From assembly GCA_002919265.1 (NCBI GenBank), contig PKEY01000104.1, positions 1 to 53,874 on the forward strand: a DNA stretch of 53,874 nucleotides. Reading direction: 5' to 3'. Position 1 is the first letter of the stretch; the number at the start of each line of letters is the position of its first letter. A model generated the notes under the pieces. It was not told the DNA's origin. It was given only the letters and a program-made list of their open reading frames with translations, and did not search any database. This DNA is from Hyphomicrobiaceae bacterium (GTDB taxonomy: Bacteria > Pseudomonadota > Alphaproteobacteria > Rhizobiales > Hyphomicrobiaceae). Both the position numbers and the translations under genes were made by a program. This document shows positions 44,007 to 53,496 of the stretch, piece after piece.

Positions 44007-45314
44007 GTGCCTGATCAGCCAGTGCAAGCTGCCGGCATTTGGAGGGGGGTGGCGGCGCTTGGCTTTTTTCTGGGCTCACTTCTGATCCAGGCGTCAATTC
44101 CGGCAGCGGCCCAGGCGCAATCTCCGCAAATTCCGGATCAGCCCGGTCTGTCGGACCGGATCGAGCAGTATGTAGATCGTCTCCGGGCTCTTCTCTCCAC
44201 AATCTTGCAAGGGAGCGCCCCCGAGACCGGCAGTCTTGCGCAGCCGCAGCCATCTGCGCCGCTGGTCACGGCGAGCCGGCCTGTTGTTCGCGAGGTTGTC
44301 GATTGGGACGAGTTCACAGGCCGCATCGATTCCGTGGAAACGGTCGAGGTGCGGGCGCGCGTTCCGGGATATCTGGAGAAGGTGCACTTCCGCGATGGCC
44401 AGCTCGTGAAGGAAGGCGACCTGCTCTACACCATCGATCCACGTCCCTTCGAGCGGGTCCTTGAGACAGCCCGAGCGGAGCTTGCGCAGGCCCGGGTCAG
44501 GGCGGCCAACGTGGCGAAGGATGTCGAGCGCGGAAAACCTCTTCTCGAGAAGGGGTGGCTCTCCCAGCGGGTTTATGACGAGCGCGAGAACCTTCTGCGC
44601 GACGCCAACGCGGCCATCGCGGTGGCTGAAGCGCGCGTAAAGGCTGCCGAGCTGGAGTTATCGTTTACCCGGATTACGGCGCCGATTTCCGGAAGGATCA
44701 GCCGAAGCCAGCTTACGGCCGGTAACTATATCGCAGCTGGCGGCTCCGAAAATTCGACGGTGCTCACCACCATCGTTCGGCAAGACCCTGTCTATGTTTA
44801 CTTCGACATCGGCGAGTACGACGCGCTGAAGTACCGGCGGCTCGGGCAGCTCAAGGAAGGTGTTACCGTGAACGTCGGGCTGCCGGATGAGCAAGGTTTC
44901 CCACATCAGGCGAAGCTCGATTTCACCGACAATCGTCTAGACAGGGGCACGGGCACCCTGCGGCTTCGCGCCGTGCTCGAGAACAAGGCCGGTCTGTTCC
45001 AGCCCGGCATGTTCGCGCGGGTGCGGATTGCGGGTTCACCAAGCTATACCGCGGTCATGATCCCCGACGAGGCAATCGGGACGGACCAAACCAACAAGTT
45101 CGTCTACGTCGTCGACGACGAGGGTACCGCGATCCGACGCTGGGTCGAGCTTGGCCCGTTCATTGATGGGCTTCGCGTGGTGAGGCGCGGCGTAAACCCT
45201 GACGAGTGGGTGATCGTGAAGGGCGTCCAACGCGCCCGCCATCAGGAGAAAGTCGCCGTGACGCGGGAGCCGCTGCAGATGTCGGCGGCGCCATCCAAGC
45301 CGGTCAGCAAGTAG
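44007..45314 (+). CDS. RND efflux periplasmic adaptor subunit (MexE/AcrA type)
   Basis: Links the inner-membrane RND pump to an outer-membrane channel. The 435-residue protein has a signal segment (IWRGVAALGFFLGSLLIQASI), a spacer, then VVDWDEFTGRIDSVETVEVRARVPGYLEKVHFRDG-type barrel-sandwich halves near 85-130, a helical hairpin (LETARAELAQARVRAANVAKD) and the beta-barrel/membrane-proximal domains. I chose GTG 44007 because GAGGG lies six bases upstream; TTG 43977 and GTG 43992 are alternatives. The permease gene follows after about 20 bases. The segment resembles MexE/OqxA more than AcrA. Confidence 0.88.
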   Translation: MPDQPVQAAGIWRGVAALGFFLGSLLIQASIPAAAQAQSPQIPDQPGLSDRIEQYVDRLRALLSTILQGSAPETGSLAQPQPSAPLVTASRPVVREVVDWDEFTGRIDSVETVEVRARVPGYLEKVHFRDGQLVKEGDLLYTIDPRPFERVLETARAELAQARVRAANVAKDVERGKPLLEKGWLSQRVYDERENLLRDANAAIAVAEARVKAAELELSFTRITAPISGRISRSQLTAGNYIAAGGSENSTVLTTIVRQDPVYVYFDIGEYDALKYRRLGQLKEGVTVNVGLPDEQGFPHQAKLDFTDNRLDRGTGTLRLRAVLENKAGLFQPGMFARVRIAGSPSYTAVMIPDEAIGTDQTNKFVYVVDDEGTAIRRWVELGPFIDGLRVVRRGVNPDEWVIVKGVQRARHQEKVAVTREPLQMSAAPSKPVSK

Positions 45315-45334
45315 CGGAGGTGCGGGTGGGCGGC

Positions 45335-48300
45335 ATGCGGTTCAGCCATTTCTTCATCGCCCGCCCCATCTTCGCAGCCGTGCTGTCGCTCTTCATCACG
45401 CTACTCGGCGGCATCTCCTATTTCGGGCTGGCGGTCACCCAATTTCCCGAAATCGTCCCGCCGACGATCACCGTCACCACCACCTATCCCGGAGCCAGCG
45501 CCCAGACCGTGGCCGACACGGTCGCCTCCGTCATCGAGCTGGAGGTAAACGGCGTCGACGGCATGCTCTACATGTACTCGAACTCGACGAGCGACGGGAC
45601 GATGAACCTCACCGTCACGTTCGACGTTGGGACCGACATCGACATGGCGCAGGTTCAGGTGCAGAACCGCGTTGCCTCGGCGGAGCCGCGGCTGCCGGAG
45701 GAGGTTCGGCGCAACGGCATCCTCGTGCGCAAGAACAATCCCGACCAGCTGCTCGCCGTTCACCTGATCTCGCCGGACAACACCTTTGATCAGATTTACA
45801 TTTCGAACTACGCGCTGCTGAACGTGCGCGACGTACTCGCACGCATTGAAGGCGTGGGCTCAGTGGCCATGTACGGCGCGCGCGAGTACGCGATGCGGAT
45901 TTGGCTCGACCCGGAACGCATCGCGGGTTTCAACCTCAGCGCCGACGATGTGCTGCGCGCCCTCAGGGCCCAGAACGTGCAGGTGGCCGGCGGGGCCATC
46001 GGCGAGCCTCCGATCGGCAGCGACCGCGCGTTCCAGATGCCGCTGCAAGTCAAAGGCCGGCTGCTTGATGCCTCGGAGTTCGAGGAGATCATCATCAAGG
46101 CGGGTGCTGACGGTCGTATCGTCCGCCTGCGCGATGTCGCGCGCGTTGAGCTTGGTGCTCTGAACTACAACTCGTTCGGGTACATGAACCACTACCCGGC
46201 AACCGTGCTCTCGCTCACACAGGCGCCGGGCACGGATGCGCTCAAGACCGCCAATGAAATCAAACGGACGATGGCGGAGCTCGCCAAGAATTTTCCGAAG
46301 GGCCTCGAGTACCGCATCGTCTACAACCCGACGGAGTTCATCGAGGTCTCCATCCGGGAACTGTACAAAACGATCCTCGAAGCAGTCGCACTCGTTGTGG
46401 TTGTGATCGTCCTGTTCCTGCAGACCTGGCGCGCCTCGCTGATCCCCGTTCTTGCAATCCCGGTCTCGCTCATCGGCACCTTTGCCGTAATGCAGGCGTT
46501 CGGCTTTTCCATCAACATGCTGACGCTGTTCGGCCTGGTGCTGGCTGTCGGGATCGTCGTCGACGACGCAATCGTGGTGGTCGAGAACATCGCGCGGCGG
46601 CTGAGGGAAGGGCTGTCGCCGGTCGAGGCCGCGCGCGTCAGTATGGACGAGGTTGGCACCGCACTCATCGCCATCGCCATTGTGCTTTCCGCAGTTTTCA
46701 TCCCGACTGCTTTCGTGGGTGGCATCACGGGTCAGTTCTATCGCCAGTTCGCCCTGACGATAGCCACAGCGACGATCATTTCGGCGTTTGTATCGCTCAC
46801 TTTGAGCCCGGCTTTGGCGGCGATCCTGTTCCGGCGCGACTACGAAGGCGTGCCGCGCAGATCTCGAATGAGGAGGCTCCTTGCTGCGCCGGTGACGGCG
46901 TTCTTCCGCGCCTTCAACCGCGGCTTCGACGCGCTGTCGCGAGGTTATGGGCGCCTCATCAAGCGCCTCGCGCGTGTTTCCACTCTTATGCTCGTTGTCT
47001 ACGCGGCACTTATAGGGGCAACGCTCTGGCTCCTGCAAAGCACGCCCACGGGCTTCATTCCGCCGCTCGATCGCGGGTTCGCGATTGTGTCAGTGCAGCT
47101 TCCGCCGGGCGCCGCCTTGGAGCGCACGAACCAGGTGATGCGTCGCGCCAACGAGCTGGTGCACTCCACCCTTGGGGTCATCTCCACAAACGTCGTGGTG
47201 GGACGGTCAGGGGCCACCTTCACTGCCGCGTCCAGCGCCGGGGCGATTTTCGTCGTGCTTGACTCGTTCGAAAATCGCAGCCGGCAGGGTCTGACAGTTG
47301 AACGCGTTGCCAACGAAATCCGCCAGAAGCTCAGCAGGGAAATTCAGGAAGCGCAGACCTTCGTCATCGTGCCGCCTCCCGTTCGTGGCATCGGATCGAG
47401 CGGCGGCTTCGCCATGCGTCTGCAGGACCGCGCGGGTATCGGCTCGCTCGAATTGAACAGGGTGGCGCAGGAGTTGATCAGAGCGGCAAACGCGCGGCCC
47501 GAGATCGTCAACACCTTCACGACCTTTCACACGTCAACACCACAGGTTTTCGTCGATGTCGATCGCACCAAGGCGCGCATGCTGAACGTGCCGATCGACA
47601 ATATCTTCGAGGCCCTGCGGATTTACATGGGTTCGGCCTACGTTAACGACTTCAACATGTTCGGCCGGACGTTCCGCGTTACCATACAGGCGGATGGTCC
47701 ATTTCGGCTCGATGTTGAGAATGTCGGCCGAATTCGCGTGCCGAATGCCGATGGCGAAATGGTGCCACTGAGTTCGGTCGCGACTTTCCGCGAGATTTCC
47801 GGGCCGGACCGTGTGCCGCGCTACAATCTCTTTCCGACGGTTGAAATCACCGGCGCAGGTGCCCCTGGCGTTTCATCCGGGCAGGCACTAGAAATCATGC
47901 ACGAGGTTGCGGCCGAGGTGCTGCCTGAAGGCGTTACTTACGAATGGACGGATCTCTCCTATCAGGAGGTCCGCGCCGGGCGCACCGGATACTACATTTT
48001 CCTTTTGTCCGTCGTGTTCGTTTTCCTGGCCCTGGCAGCACAATACGAGAGCTGGTCGTTGCCGCTGGCGATCATGCTGATCGTGCCGATGTGCTTACTT
48101 TCGGCCCTCATCGGCGTGCGATTGCATGCACAGGATATCAATATTCTCACGCAGATCGCGTTTGTCGTGTTGATCGGATTGGCAGCGAAAAACGCGATTC
48201 TAATTGTCGAATTTGCTCGGCAAATCGAGGAGCAGGGCAAGGATCGTGTAACTGCCGCCGTTGAGGCGGGGCAGCTTCGCTTACGTCCTATCTTAATGAC

Positions 48301-48511
48301 CTCGCTGGCGTTCACCTGCGGAGTGTTGCCGCTTTACTTTGCGAGCGGCGCCGGCGCGGAAATGCGCATTGCGCTGGGCACTGCCGTGTTTTGGGGAATG
48401 ATCGGCGTGACCTTCTTCGGGCTGATTTTCACGCCAGTATTTTACGTGGTGGTGCGCGGATTTGCGTCGCGCCGGAAATCTGCGGTTACCTCACCGCAGC
48501 CGGCCGAATGA
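45335..48511 (+). CDS. RND efflux transporter permease (HAE1 family)
   Basis: A 1058-residue proton-driven drug exporter. It starts MRFSHFFIARPIFAAVLSL, the standard first helix, and has twelve membrane segments in two halves. The porter loops show TTTYPGASAQTVADTVA and the central proton-relay aspartates in GLVLAVGIVVDDAIVVVENI. Second half: IALGTAVFWGMIGVTFFGLIFTPVFY. Length matches AcrB/MexF. GTG 45326 (GTG GGC GGC ATG), five bases after GGAGG, is an alternative start. It is in an operon with the adaptor; no outer-membrane factor gene is present, so TolC-type channels elsewhere are needed. Confidence 0.94.
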   Translation: MRFSHFFIARPIFAAVLSLFITLLGGISYFGLAVTQFPEIVPPTITVTTTYPGASAQTVADTVASVIELEVNGVDGMLYMYSNSTSDGTMNLTVTFDVGTDIDMAQVQVQNRVASAEPRLPEEVRRNGILVRKNNPDQLLAVHLISPDNTFDQIYISNYALLNVRDVLARIEGVGSVAMYGAREYAMRIWLDPERIAGFNLSADDVLRALRAQNVQVAGGAIGEPPIGSDRAFQMPLQVKGRLLDASEFEEIIIKAGADGRIVRLRDVARVELGALNYNSFGYMNHYPATVLSLTQAPGTDALKTANEIKRTMAELAKNFPKGLEYRIVYNPTEFIEVSIRELYKTILEAVALVVVVIVLFLQTWRASLIPVLAIPVSLIGTFAVMQAFGFSINMLTLFGLVLAVGIVVDDAIVVVENIARRLREGLSPVEAARVSMDEVGTALIAIAIVLSAVFIPTAFVGGITGQFYRQFALTIATATIISAFVSLTLSPALAAILFRRDYEGVPRRSRMRRLLAAPVTAFFRAFNRGFDALSRGYGRLIKRLARVSTLMLVVYAALIGATLWLLQSTPTGFIPPLDRGFAIVSVQLPPGAALERTNQVMRRANELVHSTLGVISTNVVVGRSGATFTAASSAGAIFVVLDSFENRSRQGLTVERVANEIRQKLSREIQEAQTFVIVPPPVRGIGSSGGFAMRLQDRAGIGSLELNRVAQELIRAANARPEIVNTFTTFHTSTPQVFVDVDRTKARMLNVPIDNIFEALRIYMGSAYVNDFNMFGRTFRVTIQADGPFRLDVENVGRIRVPNADGEMVPLSSVATFREISGPDRVPRYNLFPTVEITGAGAPGVSSGQALEIMHEVAAEVLPEGVTYEWTDLSYQEVRAGRTGYYIFLLSVVFVFLALAAQYESWSLPLAIMLIVPMCLLSALIGVRLHAQDINILTQIAFVVLIGLAAKNAILIVEFARQIEEQGKDRVTAAVEAGQLRLRPILMTSLAFTCGVLPLYFASGAGAEMRIALGTAVFWGMIGVTFFGLIFTPVFYVVVRGFASRRKSAVTSPQPAE

Positions 48512-48517
48512 GCAACC

Positions 48518-49348
48518 TCACGCGTGCGCAGCCACCCGATCCAATAAGCGACTCGGCAAAATACGCTTGAGTAAGGCGCCGGCATAGGTCGGCACAGTGA
48601 CGTAGTAGCGAGGCTTGGGGCGTGGACTTTCGACGGCATGCACAAGTTTGGTTGCGACGGCTTCCGGCTCCAGCTTGAAAGTCTGGCGGCCGCCGCGCTC
48701 CAGGGCCGCGAGCATTCGATGATAGCGCTCGCGGTGCACTGAGTTTTCAATATCCACGTTGGCAAGTGCAGCCGCGCGCGCATTCTCGACAAACCGCGTG
48801 CGGATCGGCCCGGGCTCGATCAGCGACACATGTATACCGCTCCCCTGCAATTCAAGCCGTAACGCGTCTGTGAGAGCTTCGAGCGCGAATTTGGACGCGC
48901 AATAAGCGCCACGCCATGGCGCTGAAATCAGGCCAAGCACGGAGGAGCAATTGACGATCCGTCCTCGGCCATTTCTCCGCATGGCAGGAATGAGCCGTCG
49001 CGTAAGGTCGTGCGTTCCGATAAGGTTGACCTCCAGCTGGCGTCGCAGCGCCTCCGCCGTGATGTCCTCTATGGCCCCAGGCTGACTATAGGCGGCGTTG
49101 TTGAAGACGGCATAAAGCTGCCCGTCTGTCCGCTTCAGCGCCTCCGCTGCGCAGGCAGCGATAGCATCCGTGTCGGCGAGCTCGAGGTAAAGCGCCTCGA
49201 CGCCTTCCTGCTCGGTGAGCCGCTTCAGATCCTGCTCCTTGCGCGCGGTGGCCAGCACGCGCCAGCCGCGCGCCTTCAGCATCCGCGCCGAAGCGAGACC
49301 AATGCCGGACGAGCAGCCTGTGATGAGGATGGTGCGGTTGCTGTTCAT
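48518..49348 (-). CDS. short-chain dehydrogenase/reductase
   Basis: The 276-residue product has the NAD(P) loop ILITGCSSGIGLASA near 8-22, NNAAYSQPGA near 86-95, the catalytic Ser in NCSSVLGLISAPWRG and the Tyr-x-x-x-Lys in AYCASKFALEALTDAL. The C-terminal part continues past the core by about 60 residues (RQTFKLEPEAVATKLVHAVESPRPKPRYYVT), as in the classical SDR subgroup related to retinol-dehydrogenase-like enzymes. Substrate unknown. It is convergent with the RND permease and divergent from the trans-sulfuration enzyme. Confidence 0.88.
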   Translation of the reverse strand: MNSNRTILITGCSSGIGLASARMLKARGWRVLATARKEQDLKRLTEQEGVEALYLELADTDAIAACAAEALKRTDGQLYAVFNNAAYSQPGAIEDITAEALRRQLEVNLIGTHDLTRRLIPAMRRNGRGRIVNCSSVLGLISAPWRGAYCASKFALEALTDALRLELQGSGIHVSLIEPGPIRTRFVENARAAALANVDIENSVHRERYHRMLAALERGGRQTFKLEPEAVATKLVHAVESPRPKPRYYVTVPTYAGALLKRILPSRLLDRVAAHA

Positions 49349-49485
49349 GGCGTACGAACTCGTGAACGGGCCAAATTAAGGACCGAGGTGCCTCGTGATG
49401 TCGCTGTCTCCGGCAGCTCTCTCGCTCTTATCCATTGTGCTCCCGTTTTGTTAAGCTGATTTGGAAACAAGGAGCACAGAAGCCT

Positions 49486-50637
49486 ATGTCCGCAGACTTG
49501 AGGCCCGAAACCATACTCGCGCAGGCCGGTGGTGCGACGGATCCAGAGACGGGGGCCATCGTTCCTCCGATCCATATCTCGTCAACGTACCTTCGCGATC
49601 CGGACAACCAGTACCGCAAGGGGTTTGCCTACGGTCGCGCGGATAACGCAACTGTGCGTCAGACCGAAGCCGTATTGGCCTCTCTCGAGGGCGCAGCAGG
49701 TTGCCTGCTATTCTCATCAGGCATGGCCGCCGCAACTTCGCTTTTCCTGGCTGTTCCCCGTCCTGCTCACGTCGTCGCGCCACAAGTCATGTACTGGGGG
49801 CTGCGCCACTGGCTTCTCCACGATGCCCCGTCCCATGGCCTGAGCGTCACCCTTGTCGATGCCTCAAATCTCGATGAAATCGCCGCCGCAGTTCGCCCCG
49901 GAGAGACGAAGCTAATTTGGATCGAAACGCCGGCCAATCCACTCTGGAATATCACGGACATCAAAGGTACGGCGGAAATCGCCCATGCTGCCGGTGCTTT
50001 GCTTGCTGTCGACTCCACTGTCGCCACGCCGATCTTGTCTCGTCCGCTGGCGGAAGGCGCAGATGTCGTGATGCACTCGGCGACGAAGTATCTCAACGGT
50101 CATTCCGATGTCATCGCGGGTGCACTGGCTTTCGCCGCGAAAGACGCTCTCTATGAGCGCGCCGCAGGAATCCGCAGCCATCACGGCGCGATTCTCGGGC
50201 CAATGGAAGCCTCGCTTCTGATGCGTGGTTTGCGCACGTTGCACCTGCGCGTGCGTTCGCAGAGTGCCGCCGCAATGACGATCGCCCGGCACATCGCAAA
50301 GCATCCGCAGATCGAGGAGGTTCTTTATCCCGGCCTGGAAACGCACCCGGGACACGATGTGGCAGCGCGTCAGATGCGTGGTGGCTTCGGCGGAATGCTT
50401 TCGATCCGTGTAAAAGGCGGCGAGGCAGCGGCTATCGCCACGGCGGCGAATGTTTCTGTTTGGAAGCGGGCGACGTCGCTTGGTGGCGTCGAGAGCCTCA
50501 TCGAGCACCGTGCTAGCATCGAAGGTGAGGGGACGCCTTGCCCACCCGATTTGTTGCGGCTTTCGGTGGGCATCGAAGCCGTCGAAGATCTTATTGCAGA
50601 CCTGGAACGCGCGCTTGCAGCAGCCGTAAATCAGTAG
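49486..50637 (+). CDS. Cys/Met metabolism PLP-dependent enzyme (cystathionine lyase/synthase-like)
   Basis: A 383-residue trans-sulfuration-family enzyme. Features: IHISSTYLRDPDNQYRKGFAYGRADNAT, the SSGMAAATSLFLAV stretch, PLP contact LIWIETPANPLWN, VDSTVATPILSRPLAEGAD and the Schiff-base lysine at about 201 in HSATKYLNGHSD. ATG 49486 follows AAGGAG by nine bases. Whether it is a cystathionine gamma-lyase, gamma-synthase, beta-lyase or O-acetylhomoserine sulfhydrylase cannot be told; the last would complement metX in this genome, but the two genes are 45 kb apart here. Confidence 0.88.
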   Translation: MSADLRPETILAQAGGATDPETGAIVPPIHISSTYLRDPDNQYRKGFAYGRADNATVRQTEAVLASLEGAAGCLLFSSGMAAATSLFLAVPRPAHVVAPQVMYWGLRHWLLHDAPSHGLSVTLVDASNLDEIAAAVRPGETKLIWIETPANPLWNITDIKGTAEIAHAAGALLAVDSTVATPILSRPLAEGADVVMHSATKYLNGHSDVIAGALAFAAKDALYERAAGIRSHHGAILGPMEASLLMRGLRTLHLRVRSQSAAAMTIARHIAKHPQIEEVLYPGLETHPGHDVAARQMRGGFGGMLSIRVKGGEAAAIATAANVSVWKRATSLGGVESLIEHRASIEGEGTPCPPDLLRLSVGIEAVEDLIADLERALAAAVNQ

Positions 50638-50643
50638 CTCGAA

Positions 50644-51459
50644 CTAACCATCGAGCTTTGTCACCTGCTCGATCAGTGCGAGCGCGGCGGCCGGGTTTTT
50701 CGGCTTATATCCGCTGATGACATACAAAAAAACGTCTCGTGGTTCTTGCCGTTTCGGAGGAGAGCCAATTGTGCGAAGGTCAGCGGGTATTTTGCCCATC
50801 GAAAGCTCTTGCGCGCGCTTTGCCCATTGTGAGATTTCCTTTGGGGTATAACCGCATTTCGCGTCTTCGCGCGTCCCCATGATCCGAACGTAGGCAAATG
50901 GTGCCGTAAGGTCGGCGATTTGCGGAAACCCCGAGTCGCCGGCGATGACCACGGCCACTCCGTACGATGTCAGCAGGTCGACAAAATCAGGTGTGCAGAA
51001 ACTTTCGTGTCTGACCTCGACCGCGTGTTGAATCGTCTGCCCACCGATTTTTTTAGGTAACAGCTTCAGAAAGGCTTCAAAGTCGGCAGGATCGAATTTT
51101 TTTGTTGGCAGAAATTGCCAGTTGATGGGTCCAAGCTTTTCCTTCAGGCGCAGCACACCACTCTTGAAAAAGCGCTCAATGGAAGGGCCTGCCTCTGAAA
51201 GCGCGCTGCGGTTCGTGGCAAACCGTGGGCCTTTGACCGAGAAAACGAAATCGTCCGGAGTTTCTTCGTACCATTTGGCAAAGCTCTCGGGCTTCTGGGA
51301 ACCGTAATAGGTGCCATTGATTTCTATCGACGTGAGCTTGCGGCTCGCATATTCGAGCTCGCGCTTCTGAGGCAGTCCTTCAGGGTAGAATGAGCCGCGC
51401 CAGGGCTCGAAGGTCCATCCGCCGACTCCGATCCGAATGCGACCCTTCTTCTTCGGCAT
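50644..51459 (-). CDS. DUF72 family protein
   Basis: A 271-residue protein of the DUF72/YecE family (TIM-barrel fold, no proven activity). Seen: RIGVGGWTFEPWRGSFYPEGLPQ, LTSIEINGTYYGSQKPESFAKW, FSVKGPRFATN and AVEVRHESFCTPDFVDLL. Its codon use includes more TTT/AAA than neighbours, but not strikingly. Convergent with the trans-sulfuration gene. Function unknown. Confidence 0.85.
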   Translation of the reverse strand: MPKKKGRIRIGVGGWTFEPWRGSFYPEGLPQKRELEYASRKLTSIEINGTYYGSQKPESFAKWYEETPDDFVFSVKGPRFATNRSALSEAGPSIERFFKSGVLRLKEKLGPINWQFLPTKKFDPADFEAFLKLLPKKIGGQTIQHAVEVRHESFCTPDFVDLLTSYGVAVVIAGDSGFPQIADLTAPFAYVRIMGTREDAKCGYTPKEISQWAKRAQELSMGKIPADLRTIGSPPKRQEPRDVFLYVISGYKPKNPAAALALIEQVTKLDG

Positions 51460-51549
51460 GCCTCAGTTTCCGTCTGTTCGGTGGAGTTCAGCAATTCGCC
51501 TATCGCAACGAAAGTCGCGCGGCGTTCCAGCGATCATAGTCTTTAATCT

Positions 51550-51563
51550 TTGACATTTATCAA
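51550..51563 (+). promoter_or_regulatory. FNR/NnrR-type box upstream of nnrS
   Basis: TTGACATTTATCAA: a near-perfect TTGAT-N4-ATCAA palindrome (one base off in the left half), 71 bases before the nnrS start. This is the classic site for FNR-family activators, including NnrR which senses nitric oxide in alphaproteobacteria. The distance suits activation of a promoter near -40. Confidence 0.6.
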
Positions 51564-51634
51564 ACCCTATTTCGCCAGTAAGGTATTTTCTAGGGCAGAT
51601 CCGTCCCAGAGAGAGACAGCAGGGAGCTGGTGCG

Positions 51635-52822
51635 GTGACTATGACGACTGCCGAGCAGGTCCGCAGCTATAGCGGCCCAGCCATATTGAGCTTCGGGTTT
51701 CGGCCGTTCTTCCTGTCAGCCGGGATCTGGGCGGCGCTGACCGTGGCAATCTGGATGCCCATGCTGGCGGGCCAGGTGGCGTTACCGACGGCATTCGGCC
51801 CGATCGAATGGCATACACATGAGCTGATCTACGGTTTCGTACCTGCTGCCGTGGCAGGATTTCTGCTCACAGCTGTTCCCAACTGGACGGGCCGGCTGCC
51901 CGTAACGGGAACGCCATTGCTGGCTTTGTTCCTCATCTGGATCTCGGGGCGCGTGGCAATTTCCATATCGGACTGGATCGGCGCTCCGCTGGCCGCTGCC
52001 ATTGATCTCAGCTTCCTTGTTGCCGTTGGAGCTGTCGCCGCCAGGGAGATTATCGCCGGCAGGAACATACGGAATTTGAAGGTCCTCGCGGCGGTGGCAT
52101 TGCTGATTGTTGGAAATGTCGTTTTCCACGCCGAAGTCCTCTGGGGCATCTGGTATGGCTACGGCGCTCGCATCGGCATTTCTGCGGCCATCCTGCTAAT
52201 TATGCTGATCGGCGGCCGCATCATTCCGAGCTTCACGCGCAATTGGCTTGTTCGGCAGGAGCCAGGCAGGCTGCCAGTTCCTTTCTCGAAATTTGATGTT
52301 GCGATCATGCTTATCAGCGGATGCGCGCTGGTGAGCTGGATCGTTGTTCCGGAGAGCGATTTGACGGCTCTGTTGACCATTGCAGCGGGCATTGCGAACG
52401 CAGTGCGGTTGGCGCGTTGGGCAGGAGAACGAACCGTATCGGAGCCGCTCGTTCTGGTGCTCCATGTGGCCTACGCGTTCGTTCCCGTTGGCTTCCTGCT
52501 TGTCGCAATCGCCATTTGGAGACCGGACGTGGTCACCATGTCAGGCGCCCTGCACGGTTGGACAGTTGGTGCCATTGGCCTCATGATCCTGGCAGTGATG
52601 ACGCGCGCGAGCCTCGGGCACACAGGGAGGCCACTCACCGCGACGCTTCCGATCACGATGACTTACGCCGCGGTCGCCATGGCCGGAATTGCGCGGATCA
52701 TTGCAGCATTCGATATTGCGCGCGAGCCGATGCTGCACTTGTCCGCGACGGCTTGGGTTCTCGGATTCGCCGGTTTTGCAATCATCTACGCACCGATCCT
52801 CATGAAGCCGCGGCTAGCGTAG
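51635..52822 (+). CDS. nnrS: NnrS family haem/copper membrane protein
   Basis: NnrS proteins are polytopic inner-membrane haem-copper proteins made under nitrosative stress; they protect against NO-derived damage. The 395-residue product has about twelve hydrophobic helices and the family motifs LSFGFRPFFLSAGIWAAL, EWHTHELIYGFVPAAVAGFLLTAVPNW, LMLIGGRIIPSFTRNW and MSGALHGWTVGAIGLMILAVMTRASLGHTGR; the histidines in these are candidate haem ligands. GTG 51635 follows AGGGAG by eight bases. An FNR-type box precedes it. No denitrification gene is present, so NO defence rather than respiration is likely. Confidence 0.92.
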   Translation: MTMTTAEQVRSYSGPAILSFGFRPFFLSAGIWAALTVAIWMPMLAGQVALPTAFGPIEWHTHELIYGFVPAAVAGFLLTAVPNWTGRLPVTGTPLLALFLIWISGRVAISISDWIGAPLAAAIDLSFLVAVGAVAAREIIAGRNIRNLKVLAAVALLIVGNVVFHAEVLWGIWYGYGARIGISAAILLIMLIGGRIIPSFTRNWLVRQEPGRLPVPFSKFDVAIMLISGCALVSWIVVPESDLTALLTIAAGIANAVRLARWAGERTVSEPLVLVLHVAYAFVPVGFLLVAIAIWRPDVVTMSGALHGWTVGAIGLMILAVMTRASLGHTGRPLTATLPITMTYAAVAMAGIARIIAAFDIAREPMLHLSATAWVLGFAGFAIIYAPILMKPRLA

Positions 52823-52833
52823 AATCAGTCGCG

Positions 52834-53496
52834 TCACTTCGCGGAAGCACGCACGACGATGCTCGGGAAAGCGGCACCCTGAGTTTGTCCGTGCAGCGTC
52901 TCCCGATCATAAGCTTCCTGGGTGTCGTCTTCCAAAATCATGCGGGTCGCCAGCTCGTTCACTTTACGATCGAGCTCTTCGCATGTCGGCTCCGGCGGAA
53001 GGCTCTCGATGGCAAACTCGATCCGATCGGCCAGTTCGCGCGCAAGTTGGCCATGCCCCAGCTCATGCTGCATGAGAGCCTCGACGAACTCCTGCCAACG
53101 CTTCCGCAATTCTGCGGGCGCCTTGTCAGCATCGACCCAACGAGGAAGTGTGTATTGGACGTGCGTTTCCGTCGCCGCGCGGCTAACGGCACAGCCCTGT
53201 GGCACTACACGCCGATCGAAGCTCCACTGAATGCGCCACTCCGCCCAGCCGGCGTAGCGTTGGCCGTTGCGCTCATCGTAAGGTCCGCGACTGAACACGT
53301 CACGGCGCAGTTCATCGATCGAGGAGCCACGAACGTCGTAATACTTGACCGTTTCGGTCCCCTTCGAGGTTTCGGCCAGCTTTACTTCGTCGAGGTAAGC
53401 AGTGGGTGCGGCAAGTCCACCATTCTGAACCCCAATCAGTGACATTACGGCAGCGAACGGGACTGCCAAAACGCTGGCTACCCAGACACGGTGCAT
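52834..53496 (-). CDS. DUF922 family zinc-protease-like protein, exported
   Basis: A 220-residue protein with an N-terminal signal segment (VWVASVLAVPFAAVMSLIG) and the DUF922 domain: TVKYYDVRGSSIDELRRDV near 49-67, WRIQWSFD and the metal motif MQHELGHGQLARELADRIE with HELGH at 144-148. The family is thought to be metallo-peptidases of the gluzincin type; substrate unknown. It ends 11 bases from the convergent nnrS. Confidence 0.85.
   Translation of the reverse strand: MHRVWVASVLAVPFAAVMSLIGVQNGGLAAPTAYLDEVKLAETSKGTETVKYYDVRGSSIDELRRDVFSRGPYDERNGQRYAGWAEWRIQWSFDRRVVPQGCAVSRAATETHVQYTLPRWVDADKAPAELRKRWQEFVEALMQHELGHGQLARELADRIEFAIESLPPEPTCEELDRKVNELATRMILEDDTQEAYDRETLHGQTQGAAFPSIVVRASAK

Noticed and set aside
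45860-47038. 392-codon antisense frame inside the RND permease
   Set aside because: It mirrors the codon structure of the permease in GC-rich DNA and its Arg/Asp/His-rich product resembles no protein.
52321-53442. 373-codon frame overlapping the end of nnrS and the DUF922 gene
   Set aside because: Out of frame with nnrS and antisense to DUF922; product is Arg/Ser-rich without domains.
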